A stretch of 64,000 bases of DNA from Arthrobacter echini (GTDB lineage Bacteria > Actinomycetota > Actinomycetes > Actinomycetales > Micrococcaceae): contig NZ_SSWH01000012.1 of assembly GCF_004803505.1 (NCBI RefSeq), positions 25,886-89,885 on the forward strand, in the 5' to 3' direction. Below the pieces are notes generated by a model. That model saw nothing but the letters and a program-made list of their open reading frames with translations. It was not told the DNA's origin and made no database searches. The position numbers and the translations under genes are program-made. Of this stretch, positions 44,474 to 54,066 are shown one piece after another (position 1 is the first letter of the stretch; each line of letters opens with the position of its first letter).

Positions 44474-46603
44474 TCAGGCTGCGACCGGTTCTGTGGCAGC
44501 ATTGCTTTTCCTCTTCGCGAAACGCTTGAGGGCGATGACCGCGAGGGCGGAGACGACCATGCCTACGAGGATCGCGACGGTGAACATGGCGAAGTTCCCG
44601 ATCGCGAAGAAGACGAAGATCCCGCCGTGCGGTGCCTGCGAGGTGACACCCGTCCCCATCACGATCGCCCCGGTCACTGCGGAGCCGAGGAGTGAGGCCG
44701 GGATGACCCGCAGCGGATCGGCAGCGGCGAACGGGATGGCGCCCTCGGAGATGAAGGCAGCTCCCAGGAGCCAGGCGGCCTTGCCGTTCTCCCGCTCGGC
44801 AAGGCTGAACCGGCGCCGGTCGAGCAGCGTTGCCAGGGCCATGGCCAGCGGCGGGACCATTCCCGCTGCCATGACGGCGGCCATGATCTGCCACGGGGCC
44901 TGGTTGTCGATGGAGCCGGCGCCCAGACCGGCAACCGCGAAGGAGTAGGCCACCTTGTTCACGGGCCCACCGAGATCCAGGGCCATCATGAGACCGAGGA
45001 TGATTCCCAGGCCCACGGCGGCGGTGCCGGTCAGGCCCGAGAGCCAGTCGTTCAGACCCGCGGTGAGTGCGGCGATCGGGCCGCCGAGCACGAGGAACAT
45101 CAGCCCCGAGGCCACGATGGAGGCCAGGAGCGGGATGATCACCACGGGCATGAGGCTTCGTAGCCAGCGGGGTACCTGGAGCCGCCCGATCATCATCGCG
45201 ATGTACCCGGCCAGCAGACCGCCCACGATGCCGCCGAGGAAGCCTGCGCCCATGAAGCCCGCCACGGAACCGGCCACGAAGCCCGGGGCAATACCGGGGC
45301 GATCGGCCAGGGCATAGGCGATGTAGCCGGCGAGTGCGGGGACGAGGAAACCGAGCGAGAGCTGCCCGATCTTGAACGCGACCGCACCGAGGTAGGTGCC
45401 CAGTCCGCCGTCGGGCAGATCAGCGAGGTTGTTCTCGAGGACGATCGTGTCCGCGGTCTCGGTGATGAGATAGCCGCCGAGCAGGAATCCGAGGGCGATC
45501 AGTAACCCGCCTCCGGCGACGAACGGGATCATGTAGCTCACGCCGGTGAGCAGTGCACGCTTGAGCGTGCTCCCGATGCTGTCGCTCCCGCCGTCATCAT
45601 CTGCCTGCTCACCGCCCGCGGTCCCGGTGACCCTGCGGGCCTTCGGGTTCTGTGCGGCAGCAATCGCTTCGTCGACCATCTCGCCGGGTTCGTCGATGCC
45701 ACGCTTGACCGGCGCGGAGACGACGGGGAGTCCGGCGAAGCGCTGCTTGTCCCGCACGTCGACGTCGACGGCGAAGATCACGGCGTCGGCGGCCGCGATC
45801 ACGGCAGGATCCAGCGGTGTTGCGCCCGAGGAGCCCTGGGTCTCCACCTGCAGGTCGATTCCGCGTTCCGCAGCCGCTGCGACGAGGGAATCGGCGGCCA
45901 TGTAGGTGTGCGCGATACCGGTGGGGCAGGCCGTCACCGCGACCAGCCGCCCGGTTCCGGTCTGCGTTCCATGAGCCCGGTCCACAGCGGGGCCGGTGGC
46001 GTCGACGCCGGCGCGCGAGGTGCCGAGCGTGGCAGCAGCCTCGCTCGCGTTGGCCCCGGCGTGGCTCGTGCCGGTCGTGCCCGTGATCCCTGTTCCCGTG
46101 GTCGCTGTCGAACCCGCCGCGTGCGCTCCGGCCCCTGCGGTCGCCGGGCCGTCCAGGCCGAGGGCCCCGTTGACGAGGACGACGACGTCGGCCGGTGTCC
46201 GGGCGGCACGCAGGGCTGCGGTGAAGTCCTTCTTGATCAGGGACCGCGCGAGCCTGGAGAGCAGCTTCAGGTGTTCCTGGTCCGCTCCGTCCGGAGCTGC
46301 GATGAAGAACACGAGATCCGCCGGGCCGTCCTTGGCTCCGAAGTCCACGGGCGGAGCCAGGCGAGCCATGACCAGCGTCGCCGTCGAGACTGCTTTGGAG
46401 CGACAGTGCGGGATGGCGATGCCTCCCGGAACGCCGGTGGCGGTCTTCTCCTCCCGGGCGAGAGCGTCCGCATACAGGTCTTCGACACCGGTGGAGCGCC
46501 CCTGGGCAGCGACCAGTCCTGCGAGATTGCGGATCACGGCGGAACGCTCCGTCCCCAGGTTCCTGTCCAGGGCCACGAGCTCTGCGGTGATGAGATCGGT
46601 CAT
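44474..46603 (-). CDS. fruA: PTS fructose transporter subunit IIABC
   Basis: Imports fructose and phosphorylates it to fructose 1-phosphate. The 709-residue chain has EIIA (about 1-150, His66 in IPHCRSK), a long low-complexity linker (about 151-218), EIIB (about 219-318, Cys226 in TACPTGIAHTYMA), and a membrane EIIC domain (about 350-700) with around ten helices. The ATG overlaps the fruK stop by four bases. The linker is rich in Gly, Ala and Thr and much longer than is common. Confidence 0.94.
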   Translation of the reverse strand: MTDLITAELVALDRNLGTERSAVIRNLAGLVAAQGRSTGVEDLYADALAREEKTATGVPGGIAIPHCRSKAVSTATLVMARLAPPVDFGAKDGPADLVFFIAAPDGADQEHLKLLSRLARSLIKKDFTAALRAARTPADVVVLVNGALGLDGPATAGAGAHAAGSTATTGTGITGTTGTSHAGANASEAAATLGTSRAGVDATGPAVDRAHGTQTGTGRLVAVTACPTGIAHTYMAADSLVAAAAERGIDLQVETQGSSGATPLDPAVIAAADAVIFAVDVDVRDKQRFAGLPVVSAPVKRGIDEPGEMVDEAIAAAQNPKARRVTGTAGGEQADDDGGSDSIGSTLKRALLTGVSYMIPFVAGGGLLIALGFLLGGYLITETADTIVLENNLADLPDGGLGTYLGAVAFKIGQLSLGFLVPALAGYIAYALADRPGIAPGFVAGSVAGFMGAGFLGGIVGGLLAGYIAMMIGRLQVPRWLRSLMPVVIIPLLASIVASGLMFLVLGGPIAALTAGLNDWLSGLTGTAAVGLGIILGLMMALDLGGPVNKVAYSFAVAGLGAGSIDNQAPWQIMAAVMAAGMVPPLAMALATLLDRRRFSLAERENGKAAWLLGAAFISEGAIPFAAADPLRVIPASLLGSAVTGAIVMGTGVTSQAPHGGIFVFFAIGNFAMFTVAILVGMVVSALAVIALKRFAKRKSNAATEPVAA

Positions 46604-47613
46604 CGGGGTTCCTCCTGTGCTGTGAGCCCCATGGCGGGACCAGCGTGGGCGATCACGGGGAGCGTGATCCTGAGGGCGGTGACCGTGACGGCCTCCGGTG
46701 TCGTCTGATCGAGCGATGGGACGGTGGAACCGGGCAGTGCGGCGGCCGCGGAGCCGTGGGCCACCGCCTGGCGCAGGCAGTTCTCCGGGAGTTCACCTGC
46801 ACTGTGCGCGAGGAGGTAGCCGGCCAGGGCGGAGTCTCCGGCACCGACCGTCGAGCGGGCCGTGACGGGGGAGTGCAGTCCGTGCCATGCGCCGGAGTTC
46901 GTCACCAGCAGGGCGCCCCTGGGGCCGAGTGTCGCCAGCACTGCTCCGACACCCGCGGAAATGAGCACGGCACAGGCGCTGGCAGCCAGGTCGTGATCCT
47001 CCTCGAGCTCGTCGGCCGCGCCGATGCCGGTCAGTTCGGCGAGTTCCTCGGCATTGGGCTTGAGCAGATCCGGGGCCCCTGCTGCGCTCTCGATGAGAGG
47101 TTCACCGGAGGAGTCGATGGCGATGAGCGGGCTGGCCGCACCGTGGGCTTCGCGCACGGCTGCGGTCACGTATGTGTAGAAGGTCGGGGGTGTACCGGGA
47201 GGCAGCGAGCCGGCGAGCACCAGCCAGTCCGCTCCCTCGCTCTCGGCGACGACGACCGCGAGGAGTTCGTCGAGCTGCGCGGCGGAGAGCTCCGGGCCGG
47301 GCTCGTTGACCTTCGTCGTGGTGCCGTCGGGTTCCGTGATCGTGGTGTTGATCCGTAGGCCCACCCCGATAGGGACGTTCCTGAAGGGCACGTCCACCGA
47401 GCGCAGACCCGCGAGGACGGGGTCGTCGTCATCGCCCGGCAGCACAGCCAGCGTCCTCAGGTCCGATGCGGCGAGGGCACGGCTGACGTTGACGCCCTTC
47501 CCACCCGCTTCCTGGGTGGCGCGAACAGCGCGCTGGACGGCACCACGGGCCAGGGGCCCGTCGAGGTCGACGGTGCGGTCGATGCTCGGGTTGGTCGTGA
47601 GCGTGAGGATCAT
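46600..47613 (-). CDS. fruK: 1-phosphofructokinase
   Basis: PfkB-family kinase of 337 residues that converts fructose 1-phosphate to fructose 1,6-bisphosphate. It starts MILTLTTNPSIDRTV, has the GGKGVNVSRAL signature near residues 38-48, and the C-terminal anion-hole and catalytic motif STVGAGDSALAGYLLA. The start overlaps the fruR stop and its stop overlaps fruA, so the three are translationally coupled. Confidence 0.94.
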   Translation of the reverse strand: MILTLTTNPSIDRTVDLDGPLARGAVQRAVRATQEAGGKGVNVSRALAASDLRTLAVLPGDDDDPVLAGLRSVDVPFRNVPIGVGLRINTTITEPDGTTTKVNEPGPELSAAQLDELLAVVVAESEGADWLVLAGSLPPGTPPTFYTYVTAAVREAHGAASPLIAIDSSGEPLIESAAGAPDLLKPNAEELAELTGIGAADELEEDHDLAASACAVLISAGVGAVLATLGPRGALLVTNSGAWHGLHSPVTARSTVGAGDSALAGYLLAHSAGELPENCLRQAVAHGSAAAALPGSTVPSLDQTTPEAVTVTALRITLPVIAHAGPAMGLTAQEEPR

Positions 47614-48377
47614 GCCACGATCACCTCGACGCCGGCATCGGCGAGTGCGGCCGCGAGTGCGTCGTGGGGTGTGCGGTCGGTGATAAGTGCATCGATGTCC
47701 TCCAGCCGGGCGAAACTGACGAGTGTCTCCTGGTCGAACTTGGACGAGTCCGCCACGAGCACGGCACGCCGGGAAGCGCGGATGATCGCGGTCTTCACGG
47801 CTGCCTCGTCGAGATCGGGGGTGCTCAACCCGAAGTCGGCGGACAGGCCGTTGGCGCCGATGAACGCGATGTCCGCCCGCAGCCGACCGAGCTGCGCGAG
47901 AGTGCTGCTTCCGACGGCTGCACTGGTCAGTGCCCGTACCCTGCCACCCACGAGCTCCACGCTCAGACCCGCAGCGGTCATGACGGCTGCGATCGGAACG
48001 CAGTGGGTGATTACCGCCAGCCCGGTGCGGGGCTCCTCCAGGAGTGCTTCCGCAAGGGCCCCGGTGGTGCTGCCGGCATCGAGGACTACGGCACCCCTGT
48101 CGGGGACCAGAGCGAGCGCGGCGAGGGCGATGCGTTTCTTCTCAGCGGCATGTCGAGAGGACCTGCTGGTGAGACTCGGCTCGTTCGTCGTCGCCCCGGC
48201 GCCGCCGATCGCACCCCCGTGGACCCGGCGGAGCACGCCGTCGTTCTCGAGGAGCGCCAGATCCCGGCGCACGGTCTCCTTGGTGATGCCGAAGTGCGCC
48301 GAGAGTCCGGCGACGGTGACGCGGCCGTCCGTCATGACCAGACTGCTGATCACGCGGTAGCGCTCCTCGGCGAACAT
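47610..48377 (-). CDS. fruR: DeoR family transcriptional regulator of fructose use
   Basis: Regulator of 255 residues heading the fructose operon. The N-terminal helix-turn-helix is VAGLSAHFGITKETVRRDL (about residues 21-39), followed by the DeoR pattern NDGVLRRVHGGAI. The C-terminal sugar-phosphate sensor domain includes LDAGSTTGALAEAL and IGANGLSADFGLST. It probably represses the operon until fructose 1-phosphate is present. The AT-rich region upstream holds short direct repeats suited to an operator. Confidence 0.92.
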   Translation of the reverse strand: MFAEERYRVISSLVMTDGRVTVAGLSAHFGITKETVRRDLALLENDGVLRRVHGGAIGGAGATTNEPSLTSRSSRHAAEKKRIALAALALVPDRGAVVLDAGSTTGALAEALLEEPRTGLAVITHCVPIAAVMTAAGLSVELVGGRVRALTSAAVGSSTLAQLGRLRADIAFIGANGLSADFGLSTPDLDEAAVKTAIIRASRRAVLVADSSKFDQETLVSFARLEDIDALITDRTPHDALAAALADAGVEVIVA

Positions 48378-48424
48378 GGGACTCCATCGTCACGGACTCG
48401 AGGGTGGCGCCCACGAATCTTCGC

Positions 48425-48499
48425 TTGTCTGTGTTTGAGTGACTTTATCTGCCTATCGGCGGCGAATTCAAGAGATCAACAGAAATAACCAGAAAAAAC
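48425..48499 (-). promoter_or_regulatory. Candidate operators in the fru/GlsB intergenic region
   Basis: This lies in the 314-base gap between fruR and the GlsB-like gene. On the + strand, TTGTCTG and TGTTTGA are adjacent (48425-48438), and CAGAAATAAC and CAGAAAAAAC are adjacent direct repeats (48480-48499). Short TGTTTG-like repeats are typical of DeoR-family sites. The rest of the gap (48500-48690) shows only a possible -10, TAGCAT, at 48583-48588 for the + strand gene. Confidence 0.4.
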
Positions 48500-48691
48500 T
48501 GCGGAAGACGAGCCCGGCAAAGGGACGGACTGCAGGTGCAGACAAGCCCGGGAGGCGCCGCTCTTCCGCGAGGGGCCGGTGCTAGCATTGCACCCTAAGC
48601 ATGCTGATGAAGTACAGTGGCGGGTTGCATCAACTCACTGGACGGTGTGCGGTCCCGCGACCGGGCGCCTCGATCACTCAAGGAGCATTTC

Positions 48692-48961
48692 ATGGGAATC
48701 TTCGGTTGGCTCATCCTCGGCCTCCTCGCCGGCGCAATCGCCAAGCTCATCCTCCCCGGCAAGCAGGGCGGTGGCTGGATCATCACCCTCATCCTGGGCG
48801 TCGTCGGAGCCCTGCTCGGCGGCTTCATCGGCAGCGCGGTCTTCGGCGTCGGCGTGGACGAGTTCTTCGACCTCTCCACATGGCTCCTGGCCATCGGCGG
48901 CTCGCTGATCGTGCTGCTCATCTGGGGCCTCATCACCGGTCGCAAGGGCTCGAACGCCTGA
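48692..48961 (+). CDS. GlsB/YeaQ/YmgE family stress-response membrane protein
   Basis: A protein of 89 residues with three membrane segments (about 3-22, 29-50 and 63-82), of the transglycosylase-associated/GlsB family. Members are linked to stress and often anchor Asp23-like proteins at the membrane, but none lies next to it here. The ATG at 48692 follows AAGGAG. Gly-rich helices (GVVGALLGGFIGSAVFG) are typical. It is followed by a strong terminator. Confidence 0.88.
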   Translation: MGIFGWLILGLLAGAIAKLILPGKQGGGWIITLILGVVGALLGGFIGSAVFGVGVDEFFDLSTWLLAIGGSLIVLLIWGLITGRKGSNA

Positions 48962-49002
48962 TCCGTACGGCAATCGGCTGACCTGTGGGGACCAGCCGCT
49001 CG

Positions 49003-49033
49003 AAGGACGTCACCAGGCTCTGGTGGCGTCCTT
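49003..49033 (+). terminator. Terminator of the GlsB-like gene
   Basis: AAGGACGTCACCAG (49003-49016) pairs with CTGGTGGCGTCCTT (49020-49033) with one T-G wobble and a three-base loop, 41 bases after the stop. A short pyrimidine run (CCGCTTTAT) follows. Confidence 0.8.
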
Positions 49034-49153
49034 CCGCTTTATCGAAGCGTGGCCGGAGTTCTCCTGCGCCTGCAGCACAATCACTCCGACAGGCGGCCGT
49101 CGCGCCCCTACACTCGACAACGACAGCATCTTTGCAGCCGCGGAAGGACCACG

Positions 49154-49936
49154 ATGTTCGGCAGGAACAAGGAGAACCCGGCCGTGAAGGCCGCCAACGG
49201 TGCGCTCTTCGACAAGGACGGCCACCCGAAGCCCGGGATCCTGCGGATGATCGAGCGTGCCCTGAACGTGCAGCGGCCCCTGATCATCTCCAATCTGAAT
49301 CGCCTCCGCCGCCGCCACCCCGAGGCCTCGCCCGCAGAACTCGCGCGGCGGCTCGAACGCGACTACCTGCGCGCGACGACGGCCGCTGGCGCCGCCGTCG
49401 GAGCAACCGCTGCCGTACCGGCCGTCGGTACAGCGGCCTCGCTCGGGCTCTCCGCGGCGGCCACCGTCGGCTTCCTGGAGGCGACGGCGCTGTACGCCGA
49501 GTCGATCGCCGAACTGCACGGCGTGCAGACGGATGATCCCGAACGCTCACGTGCCATGGTGATGGCGATCCTCATGGGAGAGGAGGGCACGGCGCTCGTC
49601 CGCTCGATCCTCGGTGCCTCAGCGGGTCAGGGTGTCCCCCAGTACTGGGGGCAACTGGTGGACAAGGCCGCGCCGACCTCGCTCGTGAAGACCCTGACCG
49701 GGACCATCCAGCGACGCTTCCTCAAGAGGTTCCTCGCCAGACAGGGTGGTTTCATGCTGGGGCGGGCGCTGCCGTTCGGCGCCGGTGCCGTGATCGGTGG
49801 CGCCGGCAACCATCTCATGGGCAAGGCCGTCATCAGCGCAACGCGCGACGCCTTCGGCCCGCTGCCGCAGATTGTTCCCGGGGAGCTGGCGGAGGCCCTG
49901 CAGCTGTCCGAGCAGCGGGACGACCAGCAGACCTAG
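49154..49936 (+). CDS. Conserved hypothetical protein with central hydrophobic segment
   Basis: Protein of 260 residues starting at an ATG preceded by GGAAGGA. A basic, helical N-terminus (PLIISNLNRLRRRHPEASPAELARRLERDY) is followed by a long Ala/Gly/Val hydrophobic stretch (about 75-115) that may enter the membrane, then SLVKTLTGTIQRRFLKRFLARQGG and another Gly-rich hydrophobic segment near 205-225. The layout recalls EcsC-like or channel-forming proteins, without a clear match. It is convergent with the DUF445 gene and overlaps it by four bases. Confidence 0.7.
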   Translation: MFGRNKENPAVKAANGALFDKDGHPKPGILRMIERALNVQRPLIISNLNRLRRRHPEASPAELARRLERDYLRATTAAGAAVGATAAVPAVGTAASLGLSAAATVGFLEATALYAESIAELHGVQTDDPERSRAMVMAILMGEEGTALVRSILGASAGQGVPQYWGQLVDKAAPTSLVKTLTGTIQRRFLKRFLARQGGFMLGRALPFGAGAVIGGAGNHLMGKAVISATRDAFGPLPQIVPGELAEALQLSEQRDDQQT

Positions 49937-51195
49937 CCGAAGACGGCGGTGGCGAGGGTGAAGATCAGCAGCCCCGCCAGGGAGCCGACCACCGTACCGT
50001 TGATGCGGATGAACTGGAGGTCCTTGCCCACCTGGAGTTCGATCTTGCGCGAGGTCTCCTCGGCGTCCCAGCGGCCCACCGTCTCGGAGATGACGCCGGC
50101 GATCTCGCGGCGGTAGGTACGCACGAAGTACGAGGCGCCGTCGGCCAGCCAGCGGTTCATCCTGCCCGACAGTTCGGCGTCGTGGGTCAGGCGTGAGCCG
50201 AAGTCACGGATGATCGCCTTGAAGTTGGTGGTGAGGTCGCTCGCGGGATCGTTGACCGCGTCGAGCAGGGCCTGCTTGATGGTGACCCAGGTGCGTGCGG
50301 TGAGATCCCTCACGCGCGGGTCGTCGAGCAGCTGTTCCTTGATCTCCTCCGCCTTGGCGATGGTCTCCGGCCTGTGCTGCAGATCCTGTGCGAGGTCCCG
50401 CAGGTACTTGTCGATCGCGAGCCGGACATCGTGCCGCGGATCGTTCTGGACGGCGCGGATGAACTTCGAGAACTCGGCGTGGACGCGGTCACCCACGACG
50501 CCGTCCACGAGGCGCGGAACCCAGGTGGGCGAGCGCTGCGCGACGACCCTCGTGACCACGGCGTAGTTCGCATCCACCCAGTCCGCGGCGCGGTCCACCA
50601 GCAGATCGACGAGGCGATGATGGTGTCCCTCGGCGAAGATGCGCTCGGCGATACCTCCGACGGGCGGGCCCCAGGGCGGGTCGAGGAGGTGCTTGCGGGC
50701 CATCGATTCGATGACGCCCTGCACGGCGTCGTCGTCGAGGACCGCGAACAAGCCGCGGATCAGGGCGGCGCCCTCCGTGGCAACGCGCTCGGCGCTCGCC
50801 GGCTTCGCCAGCCAGGCGCCGGCCTTCTGCGCGATGCGCGCGGAATCGAGCTTGGCGACCACCACGTCCTCGGACAGGAAGTTCTCCTCGACGAACTGAC
50901 CCAGTGATTCTCCGATCTGGTCCTTCTTGCGCGGGATGATCGCCGTGTGCGGGATCGGCACGCCCATGGGGTGCTTGAAGAGGGCCGTGACGGCGAACCA
51001 GTCGGCAAGCGCTCCCACCATGCCGCCCTCGGCTGCCGCGCGGACGTACTGGAGCCAGGGATAGGAGTCCTGCAGCGCGAAGGCCGCCACGAAGACGACG
51101 GCCAGGACACCGAGCAGGCCGGTGGCCAGGGTCTTCATGCGGCGAAGGGCAGCCGCCCGTTCCACATCGGCCCCGCTCAGCTGCACACTCACCAC
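49933..51195 (-). CDS. DUF445 family membrane protein
   Basis: Protein of 420 residues with one N-terminal (about 21-41) and one C-terminal (about 398-418) membrane helix enclosing a large helical domain. The conserved DUF445 segment AAEGGMVGALADWFAVTALFKHPMGVPIPHTAIIP is near residues 53-87. The function is unknown; the family is associated with the bacterial envelope. The start is a GTG. It is divergent from the phosphodiesterase gene. Confidence 0.88.
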   Translation of the reverse strand: MVSVQLSGADVERAAALRRMKTLATGLLGVLAVVFVAAFALQDSYPWLQYVRAAAEGGMVGALADWFAVTALFKHPMGVPIPHTAIIPRKKDQIGESLGQFVEENFLSEDVVVAKLDSARIAQKAGAWLAKPASAERVATEGAALIRGLFAVLDDDAVQGVIESMARKHLLDPPWGPPVGGIAERIFAEGHHHRLVDLLVDRAADWVDANYAVVTRVVAQRSPTWVPRLVDGVVGDRVHAEFSKFIRAVQNDPRHDVRLAIDKYLRDLAQDLQHRPETIAKAEEIKEQLLDDPRVRDLTARTWVTIKQALLDAVNDPASDLTTNFKAIIRDFGSRLTHDAELSGRMNRWLADGASYFVRTYRREIAGVISETVGRWDAEETSRKIELQVGKDLQFIRINGTVVGSLAGLLIFTLATAVFG

Positions 51196-51306
51196 CCGAG
51201 TCTAGCGATCAGTGCATCGCACGACAGCCGCGCCCGGGCGATGGCACACGGGGACACCATCCGCGTACGGTGGACCGACGTCGTCGACCACGTGAGGGGC
51301 TCAGCC

Positions 51307-52173
51307 GTGCTGCCTGTCATCTTCGCCCACCGCGGTAGCAGCGCCGCCTTCGCCGAGCACACCCGGGCGGCCTACCTGCAGGCGCTCGACGACGGCGCCG
51401 ACGGGGTGGAGTGCGACGTCCAGCTCACCCGCGACGGGCAGCTCGTCTGCATCCACGACTCCACCCTCGAACGCACCACCAGCGGTACGGGAGACGTGTC
51501 CGATCACTCCCTGGCGGAACTGCGTCAGCTCAACGTCTCCTCCTGGAAGGGCGTGAGCATCCCCGCCGCCTACGGGCGGACCGCAGAGCAGTTCCTCTCG
51601 CTCGCAGACCTCCTGCTCCTGCTGCGACGGGCGGGGCGGCCGGTCAGGCTCGCCGTCGAGCTGAAGCATCCGAGTCCCTTCGGGCTCCGGCTCGAGGAGG
51701 AGCTGATCTCCCTGCTCATGGCTGAGCGCTGGGACCCGGAGTCGTCCATGATCGGCGGGGTCGAGGTCAGCTTCATGAGCTTCAACCCGGATTCGGTGCG
51801 TCAGCTCAGGGAGAGCGCCCCGCACCACCAGCTGTGCCAGCTGGTGGCCGACGTCGATCAGGGGGAGATCCGCGAGCGACTGCGTATCGGGTCGATCGCG
51901 GAGGGTGTCCTGATCGACATGCTGCAGCGGGCGCTGCAGGAGAGCGAGGACCTGATCGACCGCCAGGACGTGGGTATGGCCGGGCCGGGTGTCCAGTACG
52001 TGCGGGACCATCAGGACCGGGTGCAACGCTGGATCCGGAACGGGACGCGGGTGCGCGTCTGGACGGTCAATACCGCCGAGGAGGCCCTGTTCCTCACCGG
52101 GCTCGGGGTCCAGGAGCTGACGACGGACGTCCCGGCGCTGATCCGGGATGCACTGGCACCCATCGGGAAGTAA
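51307..52173 (+). CDS. Glycerophosphodiester phosphodiesterase
   Basis: TIM-barrel enzyme of 288 residues that splits glycerophosphodiesters to glycerol 3-phosphate and alcohols. Active-site residues are His8-Arg9 in FAHRG, Glu17, Glu35 and Asp37 in VECDVQLTRDG, and His50 in IHDSTLERT. No signal peptide is present, so it is cytoplasmic. The GTG at 51307 with GAGGGG upstream matches the start of relatives; an ATG at 51241 would add 22 residues. Confidence 0.9.
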   Translation: MLPVIFAHRGSSAAFAEHTRAAYLQALDDGADGVECDVQLTRDGQLVCIHDSTLERTTSGTGDVSDHSLAELRQLNVSSWKGVSIPAAYGRTAEQFLSLADLLLLLRRAGRPVRLAVELKHPSPFGLRLEEELISLLMAERWDPESSMIGGVEVSFMSFNPDSVRQLRESAPHHQLCQLVADVDQGEIRERLRIGSIAEGVLIDMLQRALQESEDLIDRQDVGMAGPGVQYVRDHQDRVQRWIRNGTRVRVWTVNTAEEALFLTGLGVQELTTDVPALIRDALAPIGK

Positions 52174-52212
52174 TGCAGGCTCCCCGGCGGCGCCCTGTGG
52201 TTGAGTGGACAG

Positions 52213-54027
52213 ATGCACACTCCTATTGAGGATTACGCACTCCTTTCCGATCTGCACACGGGTGCATTGCTCTCCCGCACCGGCAGCCTCGACTGGCTGT
52301 GCTTCCCCCGCTTCGACTCGGACTCCGTCTTCGCTGCGCTCCTCGGCACTCCCGAACACGGCCGCTGGCTGCTCACCCCGTCGTCCGCCCACGCGGAGGT
52401 GGTGGAGCGGAGCTACGTCGATGCGACCTTCGTGCTGCAGACCCGCTGGCGTACGCCCGAGGGTGAGGCCCTCGTCACGGACTTCATGCCGATCGCGGAC
52501 CGGCGCGCCAACGTGGTCCGGCGTGTGCAGGGGATCAGCGGGACAGTGACGTTCCGGCAGGAGCTGCAGATCCGCTTCGGTTACGCCGAGGTGGTCCCGT
52601 GGGTGACCCAGCAGCACGACGACGACGGCTCGATCCTGCTCGCCATCGCCGGGCCCGATGCCCTCCTGCTCCGTGGGCCCCGCCTGCATGCGGAGGACAA
52701 CTCCCACCAGGGCACCTTCGACGTCACGGAGGGCGACGTCGTCGACCTCGAGATGGTCTGGTACCCCTCGCACCGCGGCCTCCCCGCAGCCCTCGACATC
52801 GACAAGGCACTCGAGGCCACCATCAACTACTGGCGGGCCTGGGAGGCGAGCTCGCAGGACAGCGGCAACTATTCGACGGCGGTCAGGCGCTCGCTACTTG
52901 TCCTGAGGGCACTCACGCACGAGGACACGGGCGGGATCGTCGCCGCGCCGACCACGTCCCTTCCCGAGCACTTCGGCGGTGCCCGCAACTGGGACTACCG
53001 CTTCTGCTGGCTGCGGGATGCGGCCCTGACCCTCGAGGCGATGATGACCCACGGCTTCGCCGACGAGGCGCTGGGTTGGCGCAACTGGTTGCTCCGTGCG
53101 GTCGCCGGCGACCCGGAGGACCTCCAGATCATGTACGGGGTGGCAGGGGAGCGCCGGCTGCCCGAGCGCGAGCTCGACAACCTGCCCGGCTACGCCGATT
53201 CCGTACCCGTCCGCGTCGGCAACGGTGCCGTGGACCAGTACCAGGCCGACGTCGTCGGCGAGGTCATGGTGGCACTGGAGAAGCTCCGCGGACACGGGGT
53301 GCAGGAAGACACCTTCTCCTGGCCGCTCCAGCGGGCGCTGATCAGGTTCACGCGCAATCACCTCGACGAACCCGACCACGGGATCTGGGAGATGCGGGGG
53401 AAGAAGCAGTTCTTCACGCACTCGCGCGTCATGGTGTGGGCGACGTTCGACTGCGCCGTCCGCGCGGTCCGCGACCACGGGCTCGACGGGCCGCTGGACG
53501 AGTGGGTGGACATCCGGGACCGGATGCATGCCGAGATCATGGAACGGGGGTTCAACAGCGAGCTGAACTCCTTCACCCAGGCGTACGGGTCCACGGAGGT
53601 CGACGCGTCCCTCCTGCAACTGCCCCAGGTCGGCTTCCTCGCCTACGACGACCCGAAGATGCTCGGCACCGTGGAGCGGATCGAGAAGGATCTGCTCGAC
53701 GGCGAGGGTCTGCTGCTGCGCTATCGGACCCACGGCGCCGACGACGGTCTCGACCCGGGCGAGCACCCGTTCCTCGCCTGCTCGTTCTGGCTCGTGGAGC
53801 AGTACGCACTGAGTGGTCGCGACGAGGAGGCGATGCGGCTCATGGATCAGCTCGTGGGTTACTCGAACGAGGTCGGGCTCCTGTCCGAGGAGTACGACGC
53901 CGTCAATCACCGGATGGTCGGCAACTTCCCCCAGGCGTTCTCGCACCTGGGGCTGGTGCGTGCGGCGGATGCCCTGCAGATCGCCCAGGGCGAGATGGAC
54001 GCCCACGAGATGATGGCCCGCGAGTGA
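52213..54027 (+). CDS. Glycoside hydrolase family 15 protein (trehalase or glucoamylase type)
   Basis: Cytoplasmic (alpha/alpha)6-barrel enzyme of 604 residues with an N-terminal beta-sandwich (about 1-215). Family signatures are IEDYALLSDLHTGALLSRTGSLDWLCFPRFDS, FGGARNWDYRFCWLRDAALT (about residues 255-275), GERRLPERELDNLPGY with a likely catalytic Glu, and HPFLACSFWLVEQYAL. Actinobacterial relatives include trehalases and glucoamylases, and the substrate cannot be decided here. The ATG at 52213 is preferred to the TTG at 52201. A terminator hairpin begins at its stop codon. Confidence 0.88.
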   Translation: MHTPIEDYALLSDLHTGALLSRTGSLDWLCFPRFDSDSVFAALLGTPEHGRWLLTPSSAHAEVVERSYVDATFVLQTRWRTPEGEALVTDFMPIADRRANVVRRVQGISGTVTFRQELQIRFGYAEVVPWVTQQHDDDGSILLAIAGPDALLLRGPRLHAEDNSHQGTFDVTEGDVVDLEMVWYPSHRGLPAALDIDKALEATINYWRAWEASSQDSGNYSTAVRRSLLVLRALTHEDTGGIVAAPTTSLPEHFGGARNWDYRFCWLRDAALTLEAMMTHGFADEALGWRNWLLRAVAGDPEDLQIMYGVAGERRLPERELDNLPGYADSVPVRVGNGAVDQYQADVVGEVMVALEKLRGHGVQEDTFSWPLQRALIRFTRNHLDEPDHGIWEMRGKKQFFTHSRVMVWATFDCAVRAVRDHGLDGPLDEWVDIRDRMHAEIMERGFNSELNSFTQAYGSTEVDASLLQLPQVGFLAYDDPKMLGTVERIEKDLLDGEGLLLRYRTHGADDGLDPGEHPFLACSFWLVEQYALSGRDEEAMRLMDQLVGYSNEVGLLSEEYDAVNHRMVGNFPQAFSHLGLVRAADALQIAQGEMDAHEMMARE

Positions 54028-54058
54028 CGGACCGGCCACCCCGGGGAGGCCGGTCCGT
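54027..54058 (+). terminator. Terminator after the GH15 gene
   Basis: ACGGACCGGCC (54027-54037) pairs perfectly with GGCCGGTCCGT (54048-54058) with a ten-base loop. It begins at the last base of the stop codon. Confidence 0.8.
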
Positions 54059-54066
54059 CCGTACGT

